Of a DNA stretch of 64,000 nt, positions 33,329 to 41,713 are shown piece after piece. The position numbers and the translations under genes were made by a program. The stretch is from Salinicola acroporae (GTDB taxonomy: Bacteria > Pseudomonadota > Gammaproteobacteria > Pseudomonadales > Halomonadaceae). The notes beneath the pieces were generated by a model, which had not been told where the DNA came from, did no database searches, and worked only from the letters and a program-made list of their open reading frames with translations. Where the stretch lies: assembly GCF_003206615.1 (NCBI RefSeq), contig NZ_PZJW01000002.1, positions 357,803 through 421,802 on the forward strand. The letters are read 5' to 3'. Positions within the stretch are counted from its first letter, which is position 1, and the number at the start of each line of letters is the position of its first letter.

Positions 33329-33808
33329 TTAAAGGAAGCTCGGCAGCAGCGGAATCGGCAGCCCCAGGAACTGCACGAACACCAGACAGACCATCGCGAT
33401 CAACAGCGCCCCGGCGATCACCGCGAAGGTCCACTTCACGGTGCGCAGAATCGACAGCGACAGGGCCAAGAACAGCGCCGTGGCCAGCACGTAGCCCAGC
33501 GTCGTCATCATGGCGACATATCCCACCGCCAGCAGGAAGATGACAGCGACCGCCATCCAGCGCCGAGGCGGCGGCGGCGCGTCGTCCGGCGCCATGGCGG
33601 ATGCCTCGGTGGCGGGCTCGCGAAGGGCCGGTCCCTGGCGTCGCAGGCGCAGCTCACTGGCCACCATCGCCAGCGACATGAGCGCCACGGCCACGGCGTA
33701 GATCATCGGCATCTCGGCGGCGGCGCGGGGGTATTGGCTGGCGTCGAGGAAGAAGACGCCAGCCACGACGAGGCCGAATACTCCCAGCAGCAGACGACTG
33801 ACGTTCAT
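33329..33808 (-). CDS. tctB: Tripartite tricarboxylate transporter, small permease TctB
   Basis: A 159-residue protein with four hydrophobic segments (LLLGVFGLVVAGVFFLDA, YAVAVALMSLAMVASE, a pair around VIFLLAVGYVAMMTTLGYVL, and FAVIAGALLIAMVCLVFV), the usual TctB arrangement. The start at 33808 (MNVSRLLL) has GGAGG with a 5-nt spacer; a longer start at 33844 overlaps the end of tctC. The middle loop is Arg/Pro-rich and cytoplasmic. Confidence 0.88.
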   Translation of the reverse strand: MNVSRLLLGVFGLVVAGVFFLDASQYPRAAAEMPMIYAVAVALMSLAMVASELRLRRQGPALREPATEASAMAPDDAPPPPRRWMAVAVIFLLAVGYVAMMTTLGYVLATALFLALSLSILRTVKWTFAVIAGALLIAMVCLVFVQFLGLPIPLLPSFL

Positions 33809-33840
33809 GGCGCCCTCCTCCTCGGCAACTCGCCGGTCGC

Positions 33841-34821
33841 TCAACGGCCGACCTGATCCTTGACCGAGTCCCAGATTTCCCGATAGTCGCTCTCCATCTT
33901 GTCGATCATGGCGCGGTAGTCGTCACCGGTGACGACATCGAGATTCATGGCGCGCTTTTCCGCCTGGGCCTGGAAGTCGGGGTCCTTGGCCAGGGTCTGG
34001 AACGCTTCGATCAGCTGCTGCCGGGCCTCTGCCGGGATATCCGCCGGCGCGCTGTAACCGCGCGAGGAGCCCGCCACCACGTCGACGCCCTTCTCCTTCA
34101 TGGTGGGGACGTCGGGCAGACTGGTCAGACGCTTCTCGGCGAACACCGCCAGCGCCCTCAGGTTGCCGGACTCGACCTGACCGTAGACGTTGCCCACGTT
34201 GTTGAAGCTGGCGTCGATCTTGCCGCCCATGGCCGCCGTCGCGGAGGGGCCATCACCCTGGAACGGCACCTTCTTGAACGACAACCCCTTGGCCTGCTCG
34301 AGCAGGATGGTGGTGAAGAAGTCATCGCCACCGACGCCGGAATTGCCGATGGTCACGGTGCCCGGGCTCTGCTCGGCGGCCGCGAACAGATCCTCGATGG
34401 TCTGGTAGGGGCTGTCCGCACTGACGACGACGATGCCCGGATCGGTCACCACGTTGGCGATCGGGGTCATCTCATCGGTCTTGTAGGTGATGGCATCGTT
34501 CATGATGTAGTTGGTCATCAGCATCGGCGTGTTGGTGATGCTGATGGTGCTGCCGTCGTTGGGCGACTGCTTGGCCAGACGCGTCCACGCGACGGCCCCG
34601 GTGGCACCAGGCATGTATTCGTTGACGAAATCGACACCGAGGATCTCGCTCAGCCGTGGCTGTACCAGCTGAGCCAGGGCGTCACTGCCGCCTCCCGGCT
34701 TGAATCCCTGCAATACGGTGATCTCGTCGCCTCCCACGTAATCGGCGGCTTGCGCCAGGGGAGACAGACTGATGGCCACGGCGGCGATCGTCAGCCAATG
34801 GCGGAGGGGTTTGGCGTGCAT
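33841..34821 (-). CDS. tctC: Tripartite tricarboxylate transporter substrate-binding protein TctC
   Basis: A 326-residue periplasmic binding protein with signal peptide MHAKPLRHWLTIAAVAISLS ending at LAQA. The mature part shows the Bug/TctC features: VLQGFKPGGGSDALAQLVQP near the N-terminus, FVNEYMPGATGAVAW, and VTIGNSGVGGDDFFTT. The first gene of the catabolic operon, it is divergent from the GntR gene. A palindrome with GTCAATA/TATTGAC half-sites lies 104 bp upstream of its start. It probably binds the sugar acid. Confidence 0.9.
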   Translation of the reverse strand: MHAKPLRHWLTIAAVAISLSPLAQAADYVGGDEITVLQGFKPGGGSDALAQLVQPRLSEILGVDFVNEYMPGATGAVAWTRLAKQSPNDGSTISITNTPMLMTNYIMNDAITYKTDEMTPIANVVTDPGIVVVSADSPYQTIEDLFAAAEQSPGTVTIGNSGVGGDDFFTTILLEQAKGLSFKKVPFQGDGPSATAAMGGKIDASFNNVGNVYGQVESGNLRALAVFAEKRLTSLPDVPTMKEKGVDVVAGSSRGYSAPADIPAEARQQLIEAFQTLAKDPDFQAQAEKRAMNLDVVTGDDYRAMIDKMESDYREIWDSVKDQVGR

Positions 34822-34924
34822 GGTCGATTCCTCTCTGACGGAGTCAATTTGTCGTTGTCGTACCTACGCTTCGTGTTGCCGGCTTGTCGTGCCAGAAAGA
34901 ACGTATTAATTTATCGATCAAATT

Positions 34925-34939
34925 GTCAATAATATTGAC
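34925..34939. promoter_or_regulatory. Palindromic operator between tctC and gntR
   Basis: GTCAATAATATTGAC, a 15-bp perfect palindrome centred on one base. The same half-sites (GTCAATA and TATTGAC) occur upstream of the IlvD/EDD gene at 37684-37710. Placed between the divergent GntR regulator and its likely target operon, it is the best candidate for the GntR binding site. The rest of the 329-bp region (34822-35150) holds no gene. Confidence 0.7.
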
Positions 34940-35150
34940 GCCAATAGCGACTAAAGCAGTAACATCCTGCAAAATGACGCCAAAGGCCGAAAAAGCAGGG
35001 TCATCTTCGAAGTCGGCATGGCAGAATCGATTCTGCAGCCAGCCGTGGAGCGGGACTGTCACCCCAGCACGGGCGCTTGCTCCGCCCCCTGCCCGCTGCG
35101 GACAATGGCCGACCGAGTGACGCGAACTTCATCGTGACGGGAACACATTC

Positions 35151-35879
35151 ATGCCAAAGCGAGACACCGCCAAACCGACCTCCGCCGCCCCCGGCCATCG
35201 TCTCGCCGATGAACACGCGGAACCCCCGGTCGAGGGGGTGCGCGTCGCCGATATCGTTTCGGCCATCGAAGAGGATATCGTGCTGAATCGCGCGCATCCG
35301 AAGGAGAGACTGGTCGAGGAAGACCTGATGCAGCGCTTCGCCGGCAAGCGCCACGTGGTGCGCCAGGCGTTGTTTCAGCTCGAGAACGCCGGCCTGGTGG
35401 AACGGATCAAGAATCGCGGGGCCTTCGTCAAGTCCTATACACCCGAAGAGGTGGAGGGAATCTACGTCATGCGCGAGCTCCTGGAGGAGGCCGCCGCGGA
35501 TCGTATCCCGATGCCGGCGCCGCCTTCGCTGATCGAGGCCCTGACCGACATACAGGCTCGGCACAGCGCCGCGGTGGAGAGCGGCGACCTGCGCGCGGTG
35601 TTTCACCACAACATCGCCTTCCACCGCACCCTGTTCGCGGCCTGCGGCAACGACTACCTCGCCGACACGATCAACGAGTTCGCCCAGAAGGCCCACGCCA
35701 TCCGCTTCATCGGCACCACCGACCGTGAAGCCATCCTGCTGGCCCGGGACGAGCATCTGGCCATGATCGACGCGCTCGAGCGCCAGGATCGCGCCGAGCT
35801 ACACCGACTCTGCTACCGGCATCTCCAGCCCTCCAAGGAGCGTTACCTGCATCTCTATCGGATTCGGGAAGGCGGCTGA
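35151..35879 (+). CDS. GntR-family (FCD-domain) transcriptional regulator
   Basis: A 242-residue regulator: winged helix at residues about 35-100 (LVEEDLMQRFAGKRHVVRQAL, then VERIKNRGAFVKSY), then an all-helical FCD domain with the metal/ligand histidines in HHNIAFHRTLFAACGN, RDEHLAMIDAL and CYRHLQ. FCD-type GntR proteins usually respond to organic or sugar acids. It is divergent from tctC and convergent with the IlvD/EDD gene; both catabolic promoters carry GTCAATA half-sites, so it probably represses the whole locus until the substrate appears. Confidence 0.9.
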   Translation: MPKRDTAKPTSAAPGHRLADEHAEPPVEGVRVADIVSAIEEDIVLNRAHPKERLVEEDLMQRFAGKRHVVRQALFQLENAGLVERIKNRGAFVKSYTPEEVEGIYVMRELLEEAAADRIPMPAPPSLIEALTDIQARHSAAVESGDLRAVFHHNIAFHRTLFAACGNDYLADTINEFAQKAHAIRFIGTTDREAILLARDEHLAMIDALERQDRAELHRLCYRHLQPSKERYLHLYRIREGG

Positions 35880-35883
35880 CAAG

Positions 35884-35915
35884 AGTGATGGCGGGCCTCG
35901 AGGCCCGCCATCACT
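35884..35915. terminator. Bidirectional hairpin between gntR and IlvD/EDD gene
   Basis: A perfect 14-bp stem (AGTGATGGCGGGCC / GGCCCGCCATCACT) around a TCGA loop. It begins 5 bp after the GntR stop and overlaps the stop codon of the convergent dehydratase gene (35911-35913). No T-run, but the stem is very stable and serves both directions. Confidence 0.65.
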
Positions 35916-37671
35916 TCGGCACCCGGCGCTGGATGGTCGGCGGCCGCAGGAAGGCGAAATCACAGCCTTGGTCCGCTTGGGTGATCTGCTCGAGAAACAG
36001 CTTGCGATAGCCCCGCTCGGCGGTCAGCGCGACTGGCCGCCAGCCCTCCCGGCGCCGGGCCAGTTCCGCCTCGTCGACCAGCAGCTCGAGGCGCCGTTCA
36101 CTGACGCTCAGGCGAATCCGGTCGCCGTTCTCGACCAGCGCCAGCGGCCCGCCGAGGGCGGCTTCCGGCGTCACGTGCAACACGATCGAGCCCGCCGCCG
36201 TGCCGCTCATGCGACCGTCGGAGATTCGCAGCATGTCGCGCACGCCCTGCCGGGCCAGCTTGCGCGGAATCGGCAAATACCCGGCTTCGGGCATTCCCGG
36301 CGCACCCACCGGGCCGATACGCTTGAGCACGAGAACATCCTCCGCCGTCACGTCCAGCGTCGGATCGTCGATTCGCGCGGCCATGTCCTCGGCATCCTCG
36401 AACACCACCGCACGCCCCTCATGCTCCATCAGTCGGGCATCGGCGGCCGACTGCTTGATGATCGCGCCACCGGGCGCCAGGTTGCCACGCACGAACGCGA
36501 TCCCGCCGGCGGGGTAGAGCGGCGCGTCGAAGCGATGCACCACCCGCTGCTCGAACGCCGGCGCGGCGTCGATCTCCTCCCCCAGCGTGCGACCGGTCAC
36601 GGTCATGGCATCCAGATGCAGCAGCGGCTTCAGCTCGCGCAGCACGGTGGGCAGTCCGCCGGCACGATGCAGATCTTCCATGTAGTGCTGGCCCGACGGC
36701 TTGAGATCGACCAGCACCGGCGTCTCGCGGCTCATGCGGTCGAAGGCGGCCAGATCGATATCGATACCCATGCGCCCGGCGATCGCGGTCAGGTGGATGA
36801 TGCCGTTGGTCGAACCTCCGATCGCCAGCAACACGCGCAGCGCATTCTCGAACGCCTTCTCGGTCAGTATCTTGTCCGGTGTCACGCCCGCCCGCGCGTT
36901 GATCACGGCCTGGCGGCCGGTCGCCTCGGCGACACGCATGCGATCCGCAGTCACTGCCGGCGGCGAGGCACTGCCGGGCAGAGCGACCCCCAGCGCCTCG
37001 CTGATACACGCCATGGTGCTGGCCGTCCCCATGACCGAGCAGGTGCCGACACTGCCGACCAGCTTGGCGTTGACCTCTTCGATCTCCTGGTCGTCGATCT
37101 CTTGGCCGCGATACATGCCCCAGTAGCGACGACAGTCGGTGCAGGCCCCCACCCGGACGCCGCGGTGACCGCTGGTCAGCATGGCGCCGGTGACCAGCTC
37201 GAGCATCGGCAGGTTGGCGGAAGCCGCCCCCATCAATTGGGCGGGGACGGTCTTGTCGCACCCGCCGATGAGGACCACCGAATCCATTGGCTGGGCACGA
37301 ATCATCTCTTCCGTGTCCATCGACATCAGGTTGCGCAGATACATGCTGGTCGGCGTGGAAAAGCTCTCGGCTATCGAGATGGTCGGAAATTCGATCGGCA
37401 ACCCGCCCTCCAGCATCACCCCACGCTTGACCGCCTCGATCAGTTGCGGGGCATTGCCATGGCAGGGGTTGTAGCCGCTGCCGGTATTGACGATGCCGAC
37501 GATGGTACGATTGAGCGCATCGTCGCTGTAGCCGGCTCCCTTGATGAACGCCTTGCGCAGGAATAGCGAGAAACCGGCATCGCCGTAGTTGACCAGGCCC
37601 TGGTTGAGCCCTGTCTGGCGCACCTCGTCCGGATTGTCATGCCGCTTGTCGCTAGCTGAGTTGGTCGTCAT
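35911..37671 (-). CDS. IlvD/EDD-family sugar-acid dehydratase
   Basis: A 586-residue dehydratase. The three iron-sulfur cysteines are in SGYNPCHGN, IGGCDKTVPAQ and GTCSVMGTASTMA, and the C-terminal half has SDGRMSGTAAGSIVLHV. Compared with biosynthetic IlvD in the same window (54488), the middle cysteine lacks the MPGC extension and the third block differs; this pattern matches aldonate (arabinonate, xylonate, gluconate) dehydratases. The start at 37671 has GAGGG upstream; the open frame continues to 37797 through the operator. It is transcribed separately from the tct operon but shares its operator half-sites. It probably makes the 2-keto-3-deoxy acid used by the DHDPS-family enzyme. Confidence 0.88.
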   Translation of the reverse strand: MTTNSASDKRHDNPDEVRQTGLNQGLVNYGDAGFSLFLRKAFIKGAGYSDDALNRTIVGIVNTGSGYNPCHGNAPQLIEAVKRGVMLEGGLPIEFPTISIAESFSTPTSMYLRNLMSMDTEEMIRAQPMDSVVLIGGCDKTVPAQLMGAASANLPMLELVTGAMLTSGHRGVRVGACTDCRRYWGMYRGQEIDDQEIEEVNAKLVGSVGTCSVMGTASTMACISEALGVALPGSASPPAVTADRMRVAEATGRQAVINARAGVTPDKILTEKAFENALRVLLAIGGSTNGIIHLTAIAGRMGIDIDLAAFDRMSRETPVLVDLKPSGQHYMEDLHRAGGLPTVLRELKPLLHLDAMTVTGRTLGEEIDAAPAFEQRVVHRFDAPLYPAGGIAFVRGNLAPGGAIIKQSAADARLMEHEGRAVVFEDAEDMAARIDDPTLDVTAEDVLVLKRIGPVGAPGMPEAGYLPIPRKLARQGVRDMLRISDGRMSGTAAGSIVLHVTPEAALGGPLALVENGDRIRLSVSERRLELLVDEAELARRREGWRPVALTAERGYRKLFLEQITQADQGCDFAFLRPPTIQRRVPK

Positions 37672-37683
37672 GGCACCCTCATC

Positions 37684-37710
37684 GTCAATATTATTAATAA
37701 TATTATTGAC
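37684..37710. promoter_or_regulatory. AT-rich operator upstream of IlvD/EDD gene
   Basis: Half-sites GTCAATA (37684-37690) and TATTGAC (37704-37710) flank a 13-nt AT-only centre (TTATTAATAATAT). The same half-sites meet with a 1-nt centre upstream of tctC (34925-34939); the 12-bp difference in spacing is close to one helical turn. It lies 13 bp before the start codon, so binding would block transcription or initiation. A probable GntR site. Confidence 0.65.
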
Positions 37711-37874
37711 ACAGGTAATCACAGTTGGCGCGGCAATGACATCCGACTTAAGCCGCAGCCTCCCCGTGACAGGACCGTGAACCGGATTTAGCAGCAACGA
37801 CCCTTATCGCCTAACCTTGTGGCGAGCGGCGGCCACGAACCGCTGCCGATACCCGCAAGGACCGCGACACAAGG

Positions 37875-38324
37875 ATGAAGACGATGACGCTTTTCGAAGA
37901 CCTGCGTGAGAGCCACGACAAGCAGCGCCGCCTGCTGGACCTGCTGGTCAAGACCCATGGCGACAGTGAAGGCCGCGACGAGCTGTTCAAACGGCTGCGC
38001 GCCGAACTCGAGAACCATGCCGCCGCCGAAGAGCGGGCGCTCTATATTCCGATGATGGAATACGACATGACCCAGGAGAAGGCGCGGCACAGCGTTGCCG
38101 AACATCACGAGATCGACGAGTTGCTGGAAACGCTGGAAGCCACCGAATACGACTCGCCGGGCTGGCTGGCCAGTGCCAAGAAACTCCAGCACCTGGTTAC
38201 GCACCACCTCGACGAAGAGGAACAGGAAGTGTTCCAGTTGGCGGGGCGGGCGCTGGACGACTCGAAGAAGGCCGATCTGGCCAAGACCTACCGCCATGAG
38301 ATGGAGAGCCGGGAAGCCAGCTGA
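37875..38324 (+). CDS. Hemerythrin HHE-domain protein
   Basis: A 149-residue helical protein with the hemerythrin-like pattern of metal-binding residues: His in LRESHDKQRR, LENHAAAEERALY (His, Glu), AEHHEIDELLE, and VTHHLDEEEQEVF. Such proteins bind a di-iron centre that senses or stores O2, NO or iron. It starts at an ATG with a GGA-type ribosome-binding site upstream. It stands alone between the sugar-acid locus and blc and is followed by a GC-rich hairpin. The exact role is unknown. Confidence 0.9.
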   Translation: MKTMTLFEDLRESHDKQRRLLDLLVKTHGDSEGRDELFKRLRAELENHAAAEERALYIPMMEYDMTQEKARHSVAEHHEIDELLETLEATEYDSPGWLASAKKLQHLVTHHLDEEEQEVFQLAGRALDDSKKADLAKTYRHEMESREAS

Positions 38325-38339
38325 ATGGCGAACATCCGT

Positions 38340-38363
38340 CGACCGCTCCGACCGGAGCGGTCG
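38340..38363. terminator. Hairpin after hemerythrin gene
   Basis: GACCGCTCC (38341-38349) and GGAGCGGTC (38354-38362) close a 4-nt loop, and the flanking C-G pair makes 10 bp. No T-run follows. It lies 15 bp after the hemerythrin stop and is a likely terminator. Confidence 0.55.
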
Positions 38364-38451
38364 TCACGCTAGTCGCCGGGATCCGGCAGCGGAGGTGCAA
38401 CTTTTTCCTGTCGGAAAACTCTCAGCAACAGCCATAAAAGGAAGGATCCTC

Positions 38452-39036
38452 ATGTTGCTGCCCTCGAGACTCCCGCGATATCCGCGACTGACTTGGCTCG
38501 CCCCTTTCACTTTGCTCGCGGGTTGCACGGGCGTCCCCGAAGGTACGCAACCCGTCGGTGACTTTCAGCTAGACCAGTATCTAGGCCAGTGGTACGAAAT
38601 CGCCCGGCTCGACCACGGCTTCGAGGAAGGCCTGGAGTGCGTCACCGCGGAGTACACTCGCCGCGCCGACGGCGACATCCGCGTCGTCAATCGTGGCTAC
38701 GACCCTGCCAAGGGCAGTTGGGAAAGCGCCGAGGGGCACGCCAGCTTCGCCGGGGACCCCAGCGTCGGCCATCTGAAGGTCAGCTTCTTCGGTCCTTTCT
38801 ACGCAGGCTACAGCGTGCTGGCGCTGGACGAAAGTTATCAACATGCTCTCGTCGCCGGCCCGGACCGGGACTACCTGTGGATACTTTCACGGGATCCGAC
38901 GCTGGACGAGCCCACCTATACGGCGCTGATCTCGCAGGCCCGCCAGCTCGAGTTTCCGGTCGACGAGCTGATTCAGGTCACCCAGGATCCGGATGCCTGC
39001 CCGCGAGCCGGCGGTTCGGGAAAACCACGGGCTTGA
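38452..39036 (+). CDS. blc: Bacterial lipocalin (Blc-like lipoprotein)
   Basis: A 194-residue outer-membrane lipoprotein. The lipobox LLAGC (Cys about residue 25) follows a hydrophobic signal. The lipocalin hallmark GQWYEIARLDHGFE starts at about residue 43, with YTRRADGDIRVVNRGYD and GPDRDYLWILSRDPTLD after it, as in E. coli Blc, which binds lysophospholipids. The start at 38452 has AAGGAAGG upstream. In E. coli blc is a stationary-phase gene; nothing here shows its regulation. The length is a little over the family norm (about 177), the extra being a C-terminal tail. Confidence 0.9.
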   Translation: MLLPSRLPRYPRLTWLAPFTLLAGCTGVPEGTQPVGDFQLDQYLGQWYEIARLDHGFEEGLECVTAEYTRRADGDIRVVNRGYDPAKGSWESAEGHASFAGDPSVGHLKVSFFGPFYAGYSVLALDESYQHALVAGPDRDYLWILSRDPTLDEPTYTALISQARQLEFPVDELIQVTQDPDACPRAGGSGKPRA

Positions 39037-39135
39037 GCCTGCCGCTCGTGCTTTGGTCGACATCCCGGCGCCTCCGGCGGTCATTGCCGAAAGACGTTCT
39101 ATAGTGGGTACAACCATTTTCATCTGGAGCCCGCC

Positions 39136-40167
39136 ATGCCCCTCGATCGTCGACAGCTTCTGCGTAACTCTGCCCTGATCGGCGTCTCTGCCGCATTCTC
39201 GCCCGGCCTGTTGGCCCAGACCACCCAAGCCCCGCCCACTCGCTATCCCGACGAGGCATGGCAGGTGCTGGACGACCGCTTCAAGCCTTATTACTTGTTC
39301 AACACCCCGCTCGAGCGCCACTGGTCCGGCGGACTATGGCTCGAGGGTCCCGCCTGGAACGCGGTCGGCCGCTACGCAGTCTTCAGCGATATTCCCCGCG
39401 CCCGGCAGATGCGTTGGGACGAGATGACCGGCCAGGTCAGCGTGTTGCGCGAAGGCGTGGGTCACTCCAACGGCAATGCGTTCGACCACCACGGCCGCCT
39501 GGTCGCCTGCGAGCACTCACCGGCAAGGGTCGTGCGCTACGAATGGGATGGCACCACCACCGTGCTGGCGAGCCGCTACCAGGGCAAGCGGTTGAACGCC
39601 CCCAACGACCTGGTAATCCTGCCCAACGATGGGGTGATCTTTACCGATCCCGGCTACGGCGCCCACGTCGACTACGAGGGCGAGAAGCGCGCGCTGGAGA
39701 TCAAGCCGGCGATCTACTATGTCGATGACACGCTGGACACCCCCAAGCTGCTGAGCGACGAACTGGGCAAACCCAACGGTATCGCCCTGTCCGGCGATGG
39801 CCGGACACTCTATGCCAGTGATACCGCTCCCTCCCATTTTCCCGACCGCCCGGCAACGGTGTCGCGCTGGGCGCTCTCCCAGGACGGCCAGTCGCTCAGC
39901 AACCGCGAAACCCTGGTGTCGAGCAAGGATGCCGAGACCTACGATGGCATCACCCTGGATCAGGACGACAACCTGTGGGCAGCGACATCCGGCGGCAAGG
40001 GCCACGACGGCGTCTCGATCTTCTCTCCCAACGGGGACCGTATCGGCCGGATCCTGCTGCCGGAAGTGTGCGCCAATCTCTGCTTCGTCGGCGAACACCG
40101 CAACCGGCTGCTGATGGCGGCGAGCCGTTCCATCTATACCCTCTACACCGGGACCCGCGGCGTATGA
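39136..40167 (+). CDS. SMP-30/gluconolactonase-family protein with Tat-like signal
   Basis: A 343-residue six-bladed propeller of the SMP-30/gluconolactonase (LRE) family. The N-terminus LDRRQLLRNSALIGVSAAF has twin arginines followed by a hydrophobic stretch and looks like a Tat signal. Metal-site segments include LWLEGPAWNAVGR (Glu), RLNAPNDLVILPNDGVIFTD (Asn, Asp) and KPNGIALSGDGRTLYASD. It should hydrolyse a sugar lactone in the periplasm. The sugar-acid locus at 28-38 kb would be a logical partner, but the gene is not in that operon. GGAG lies 6 nt before the ATG. Confidence 0.88.
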   Translation: MPLDRRQLLRNSALIGVSAAFSPGLLAQTTQAPPTRYPDEAWQVLDDRFKPYYLFNTPLERHWSGGLWLEGPAWNAVGRYAVFSDIPRARQMRWDEMTGQVSVLREGVGHSNGNAFDHHGRLVACEHSPARVVRYEWDGTTTVLASRYQGKRLNAPNDLVILPNDGVIFTDPGYGAHVDYEGEKRALEIKPAIYYVDDTLDTPKLLSDELGKPNGIALSGDGRTLYASDTAPSHFPDRPATVSRWALSQDGQSLSNRETLVSSKDAETYDGITLDQDDNLWAATSGGKGHDGVSIFSPNGDRIGRILLPEVCANLCFVGEHRNRLLMAASRSIYTLYTGTRGV

Positions 40168-40396
40168 ATGCCAGCGTCGTCGCTGAATCCGGTGCCGCTG
40201 GCTTTCAAGATCAGGCCGCGTTTTTTCAGCGTATCGACGAGGCCGCTTGCCGGGCCCCACGATCGGGGTAAGCTGGACGTTCCCTGACAACAGCCGAGAA
40301 TCGGCATGAACCCGATCCAACCTCTGTTCGCGCCGACCTCCTCCTCTCCCGGTTGCCGGGAGAGTTCGCACAGCGCCTCGATGCCCCGAGATATCC

Positions 40397-41392
40397 ATGC
40401 TCGATGACTGGCTCTCGGCAACGCTCGACGGCAGCGTCGCCGGTCGACCCGCCAGTGGCCGGCTACCTGGCGGTCGTTACCGGCTCCATGGCGAGGGGAT
40501 TCTCGAACTGGTACCGGATGTGGCCGCTTCCGATGCGCGCAGCGTGGTGATTTCCGCGGGCATCCACGGCAACGAGACCGCGCCCATCGAGCTGGTCGGC
40601 GAACTGCTCGCCGCGCTGGAGGCCGGGCGCGTCGCGCTGGGTGCGCCGCTGCTGGTCATCCTTGGCAACATTCCCTCGATTCGCGCGCAGACCCGTTTCG
40701 TCACCACCAATCTCAACCGCCTGTTCCGGCGTGGGCTCGACCAGGAGGGAGAGGAGCCTGAGCGAGCGCGGGCGTTGATGCATGCGGTCGACAGCTTCTT
40801 CGCGCGCCATCATCATTGCCCGCTGCATCTCGACCTGCACACCGCCATACGCGACAGTCGCTATCCGCGCTTCGCCGTGGAGCCCTATACGGAAGGAGAG
40901 GCAGGGACCCAGCCTCGTTCGGCGTGGCGGGCGCTGGCGGCAGCCGGCATGCAGGCCGTACTGCTGCAGCATCGACATAGCTGGACCTTCTCCCACTACT
41001 CGCGCCACTACCACGCTGCCGAGGCCTATACGCTGGAACTCGGCAAGGTACGTCCATTCGGCGCCAACGACCTCGATGCCTTGGATGGCATGCGGAGTTG
41101 GCTCGCCACACTGGCGCAGGGCGTTCCGCCGGCCGGTGGCGACGTGGCCGACCTCCGGTTCTTCCAGGTCGCCTTCGAGCTAATGCGTACGAGCGACGCC
41201 TTCCGACTCACGTTCGCCGAGGACGTCGCCAACTTCAGCGAGTTCGCGGTGGGAGAAAGGCTGGCCGAGGACGAGAAGGCAGGCCCCTTCGTGGTGGAAG
41301 AGGCGCCGCTATCGGTGGTCTTTCCCAATGCCCAAGTCGAGCTCGGTGCGCGCGCGGTGCTGTTGGTTCGACCCTGCGATGTTCCCGGCTAG
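40397..41392 (+). CDS. astE: Succinylglutamate desuccinylase
   Basis: A 331-residue M14-type zinc deacylase that performs the last step of the AST arginine pathway, N-succinylglutamate to glutamate and succinate. Zinc ligands appear in SAGIHGNETAPIEL (His, Glu) and LHLDLHTAIRDS (His). TRFVTTNLNRLFRRG and the later YTLELGKVRPFG are typical of AstE. The other ast genes are not in the window. A basic amino-acid ABC transporter follows downstream, which supports an arginine theme. Confidence 0.9.
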   Translation: MLDDWLSATLDGSVAGRPASGRLPGGRYRLHGEGILELVPDVAASDARSVVISAGIHGNETAPIELVGELLAALEAGRVALGAPLLVILGNIPSIRAQTRFVTTNLNRLFRRGLDQEGEEPERARALMHAVDSFFARHHHCPLHLDLHTAIRDSRYPRFAVEPYTEGEAGTQPRSAWRALAAAGMQAVLLQHRHSWTFSHYSRHYHAAEAYTLELGKVRPFGANDLDALDGMRSWLATLAQGVPPAGGDVADLRFFQVAFELMRTSDAFRLTFAEDVANFSEFAVGERLAEDEKAGPFVVEEAPLSVVFPNAQVELGARAVLLVRPCDVPG

Positions 41393-41490
41393 ACCTGGCG
41401 GCGACAGCATCGACGACCGCGATCGCCGACTCGCCCACGACGATTTTCGATTCGCTAAACAATGACAACACCATTCAGGAGTTTTCCAAA

Positions 41491-41571
41491 ATGAACAAAG
41501 ACTTACACTTCGATCACCTACCCCTGCCCCGCCCCCGTCGACGCTCCGACCTGGCGTTATCTGGAACCTAA
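41491..41571 (+). CDS. Possible 26-codon leader ORF before the amino-acid transporter
   Basis: An ATG with CAGGAG 9 nt upstream opens a 26-residue frame, MNKDLHFDHLPLPRPRRRSD plus LALSGT. It carries two His and a run of Arg residues (RPRRR) in the leader of a basic amino-acid transporter, which would suit an arginine-responsive leader peptide. The next frame stays open past the stop and reads VDAPTWRYLEPNGETARIAA, so it could instead be the start of a frameshifted small gene. Both readings are inference; either or neither may be real. The whole 41393-41713 gap has no other gene. Confidence 0.3.
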   Translation: MNKDLHFDHLPLPRPRRRSDLALSGT

Positions 41572-41589
41572 CGGCGAAACTGCTAGAAT
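41561..41589 (+). promoter_or_regulatory. Candidate extended -10 promoter for the amino-acid transporter operon
   Basis: TGCTAGAAT (41581-41589) is an extended -10 element, with a weak -35 (CTGGAA, 41561-41566) 17 bp upstream. It lies 125 bp before the transporter ATPase start. CGGCGA/TCGCCG arms followed by CATTTTTC overlap it and could alternatively form a small attenuator hairpin. Confidence 0.4.
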
Positions 41590-41713
41590 CGCCGCATTTT
41601 TCGCCGGGGAGTCGGCGTCGCCAACGCCATCGACGATGGCACGGTCGACAGCAAGACGGGCCATCTGACGCCGTGCCGCTTCCCGCCAGCCAACCCACTC
41701 GGTGGACAACATC

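Noticed and set aside
35151-37671. The IlvD/EDD gene considered as a second ilvD
   Set aside because: The cysteine context and locus fit sugar-acid dehydratases, and a proper ilvD lies at 54488.
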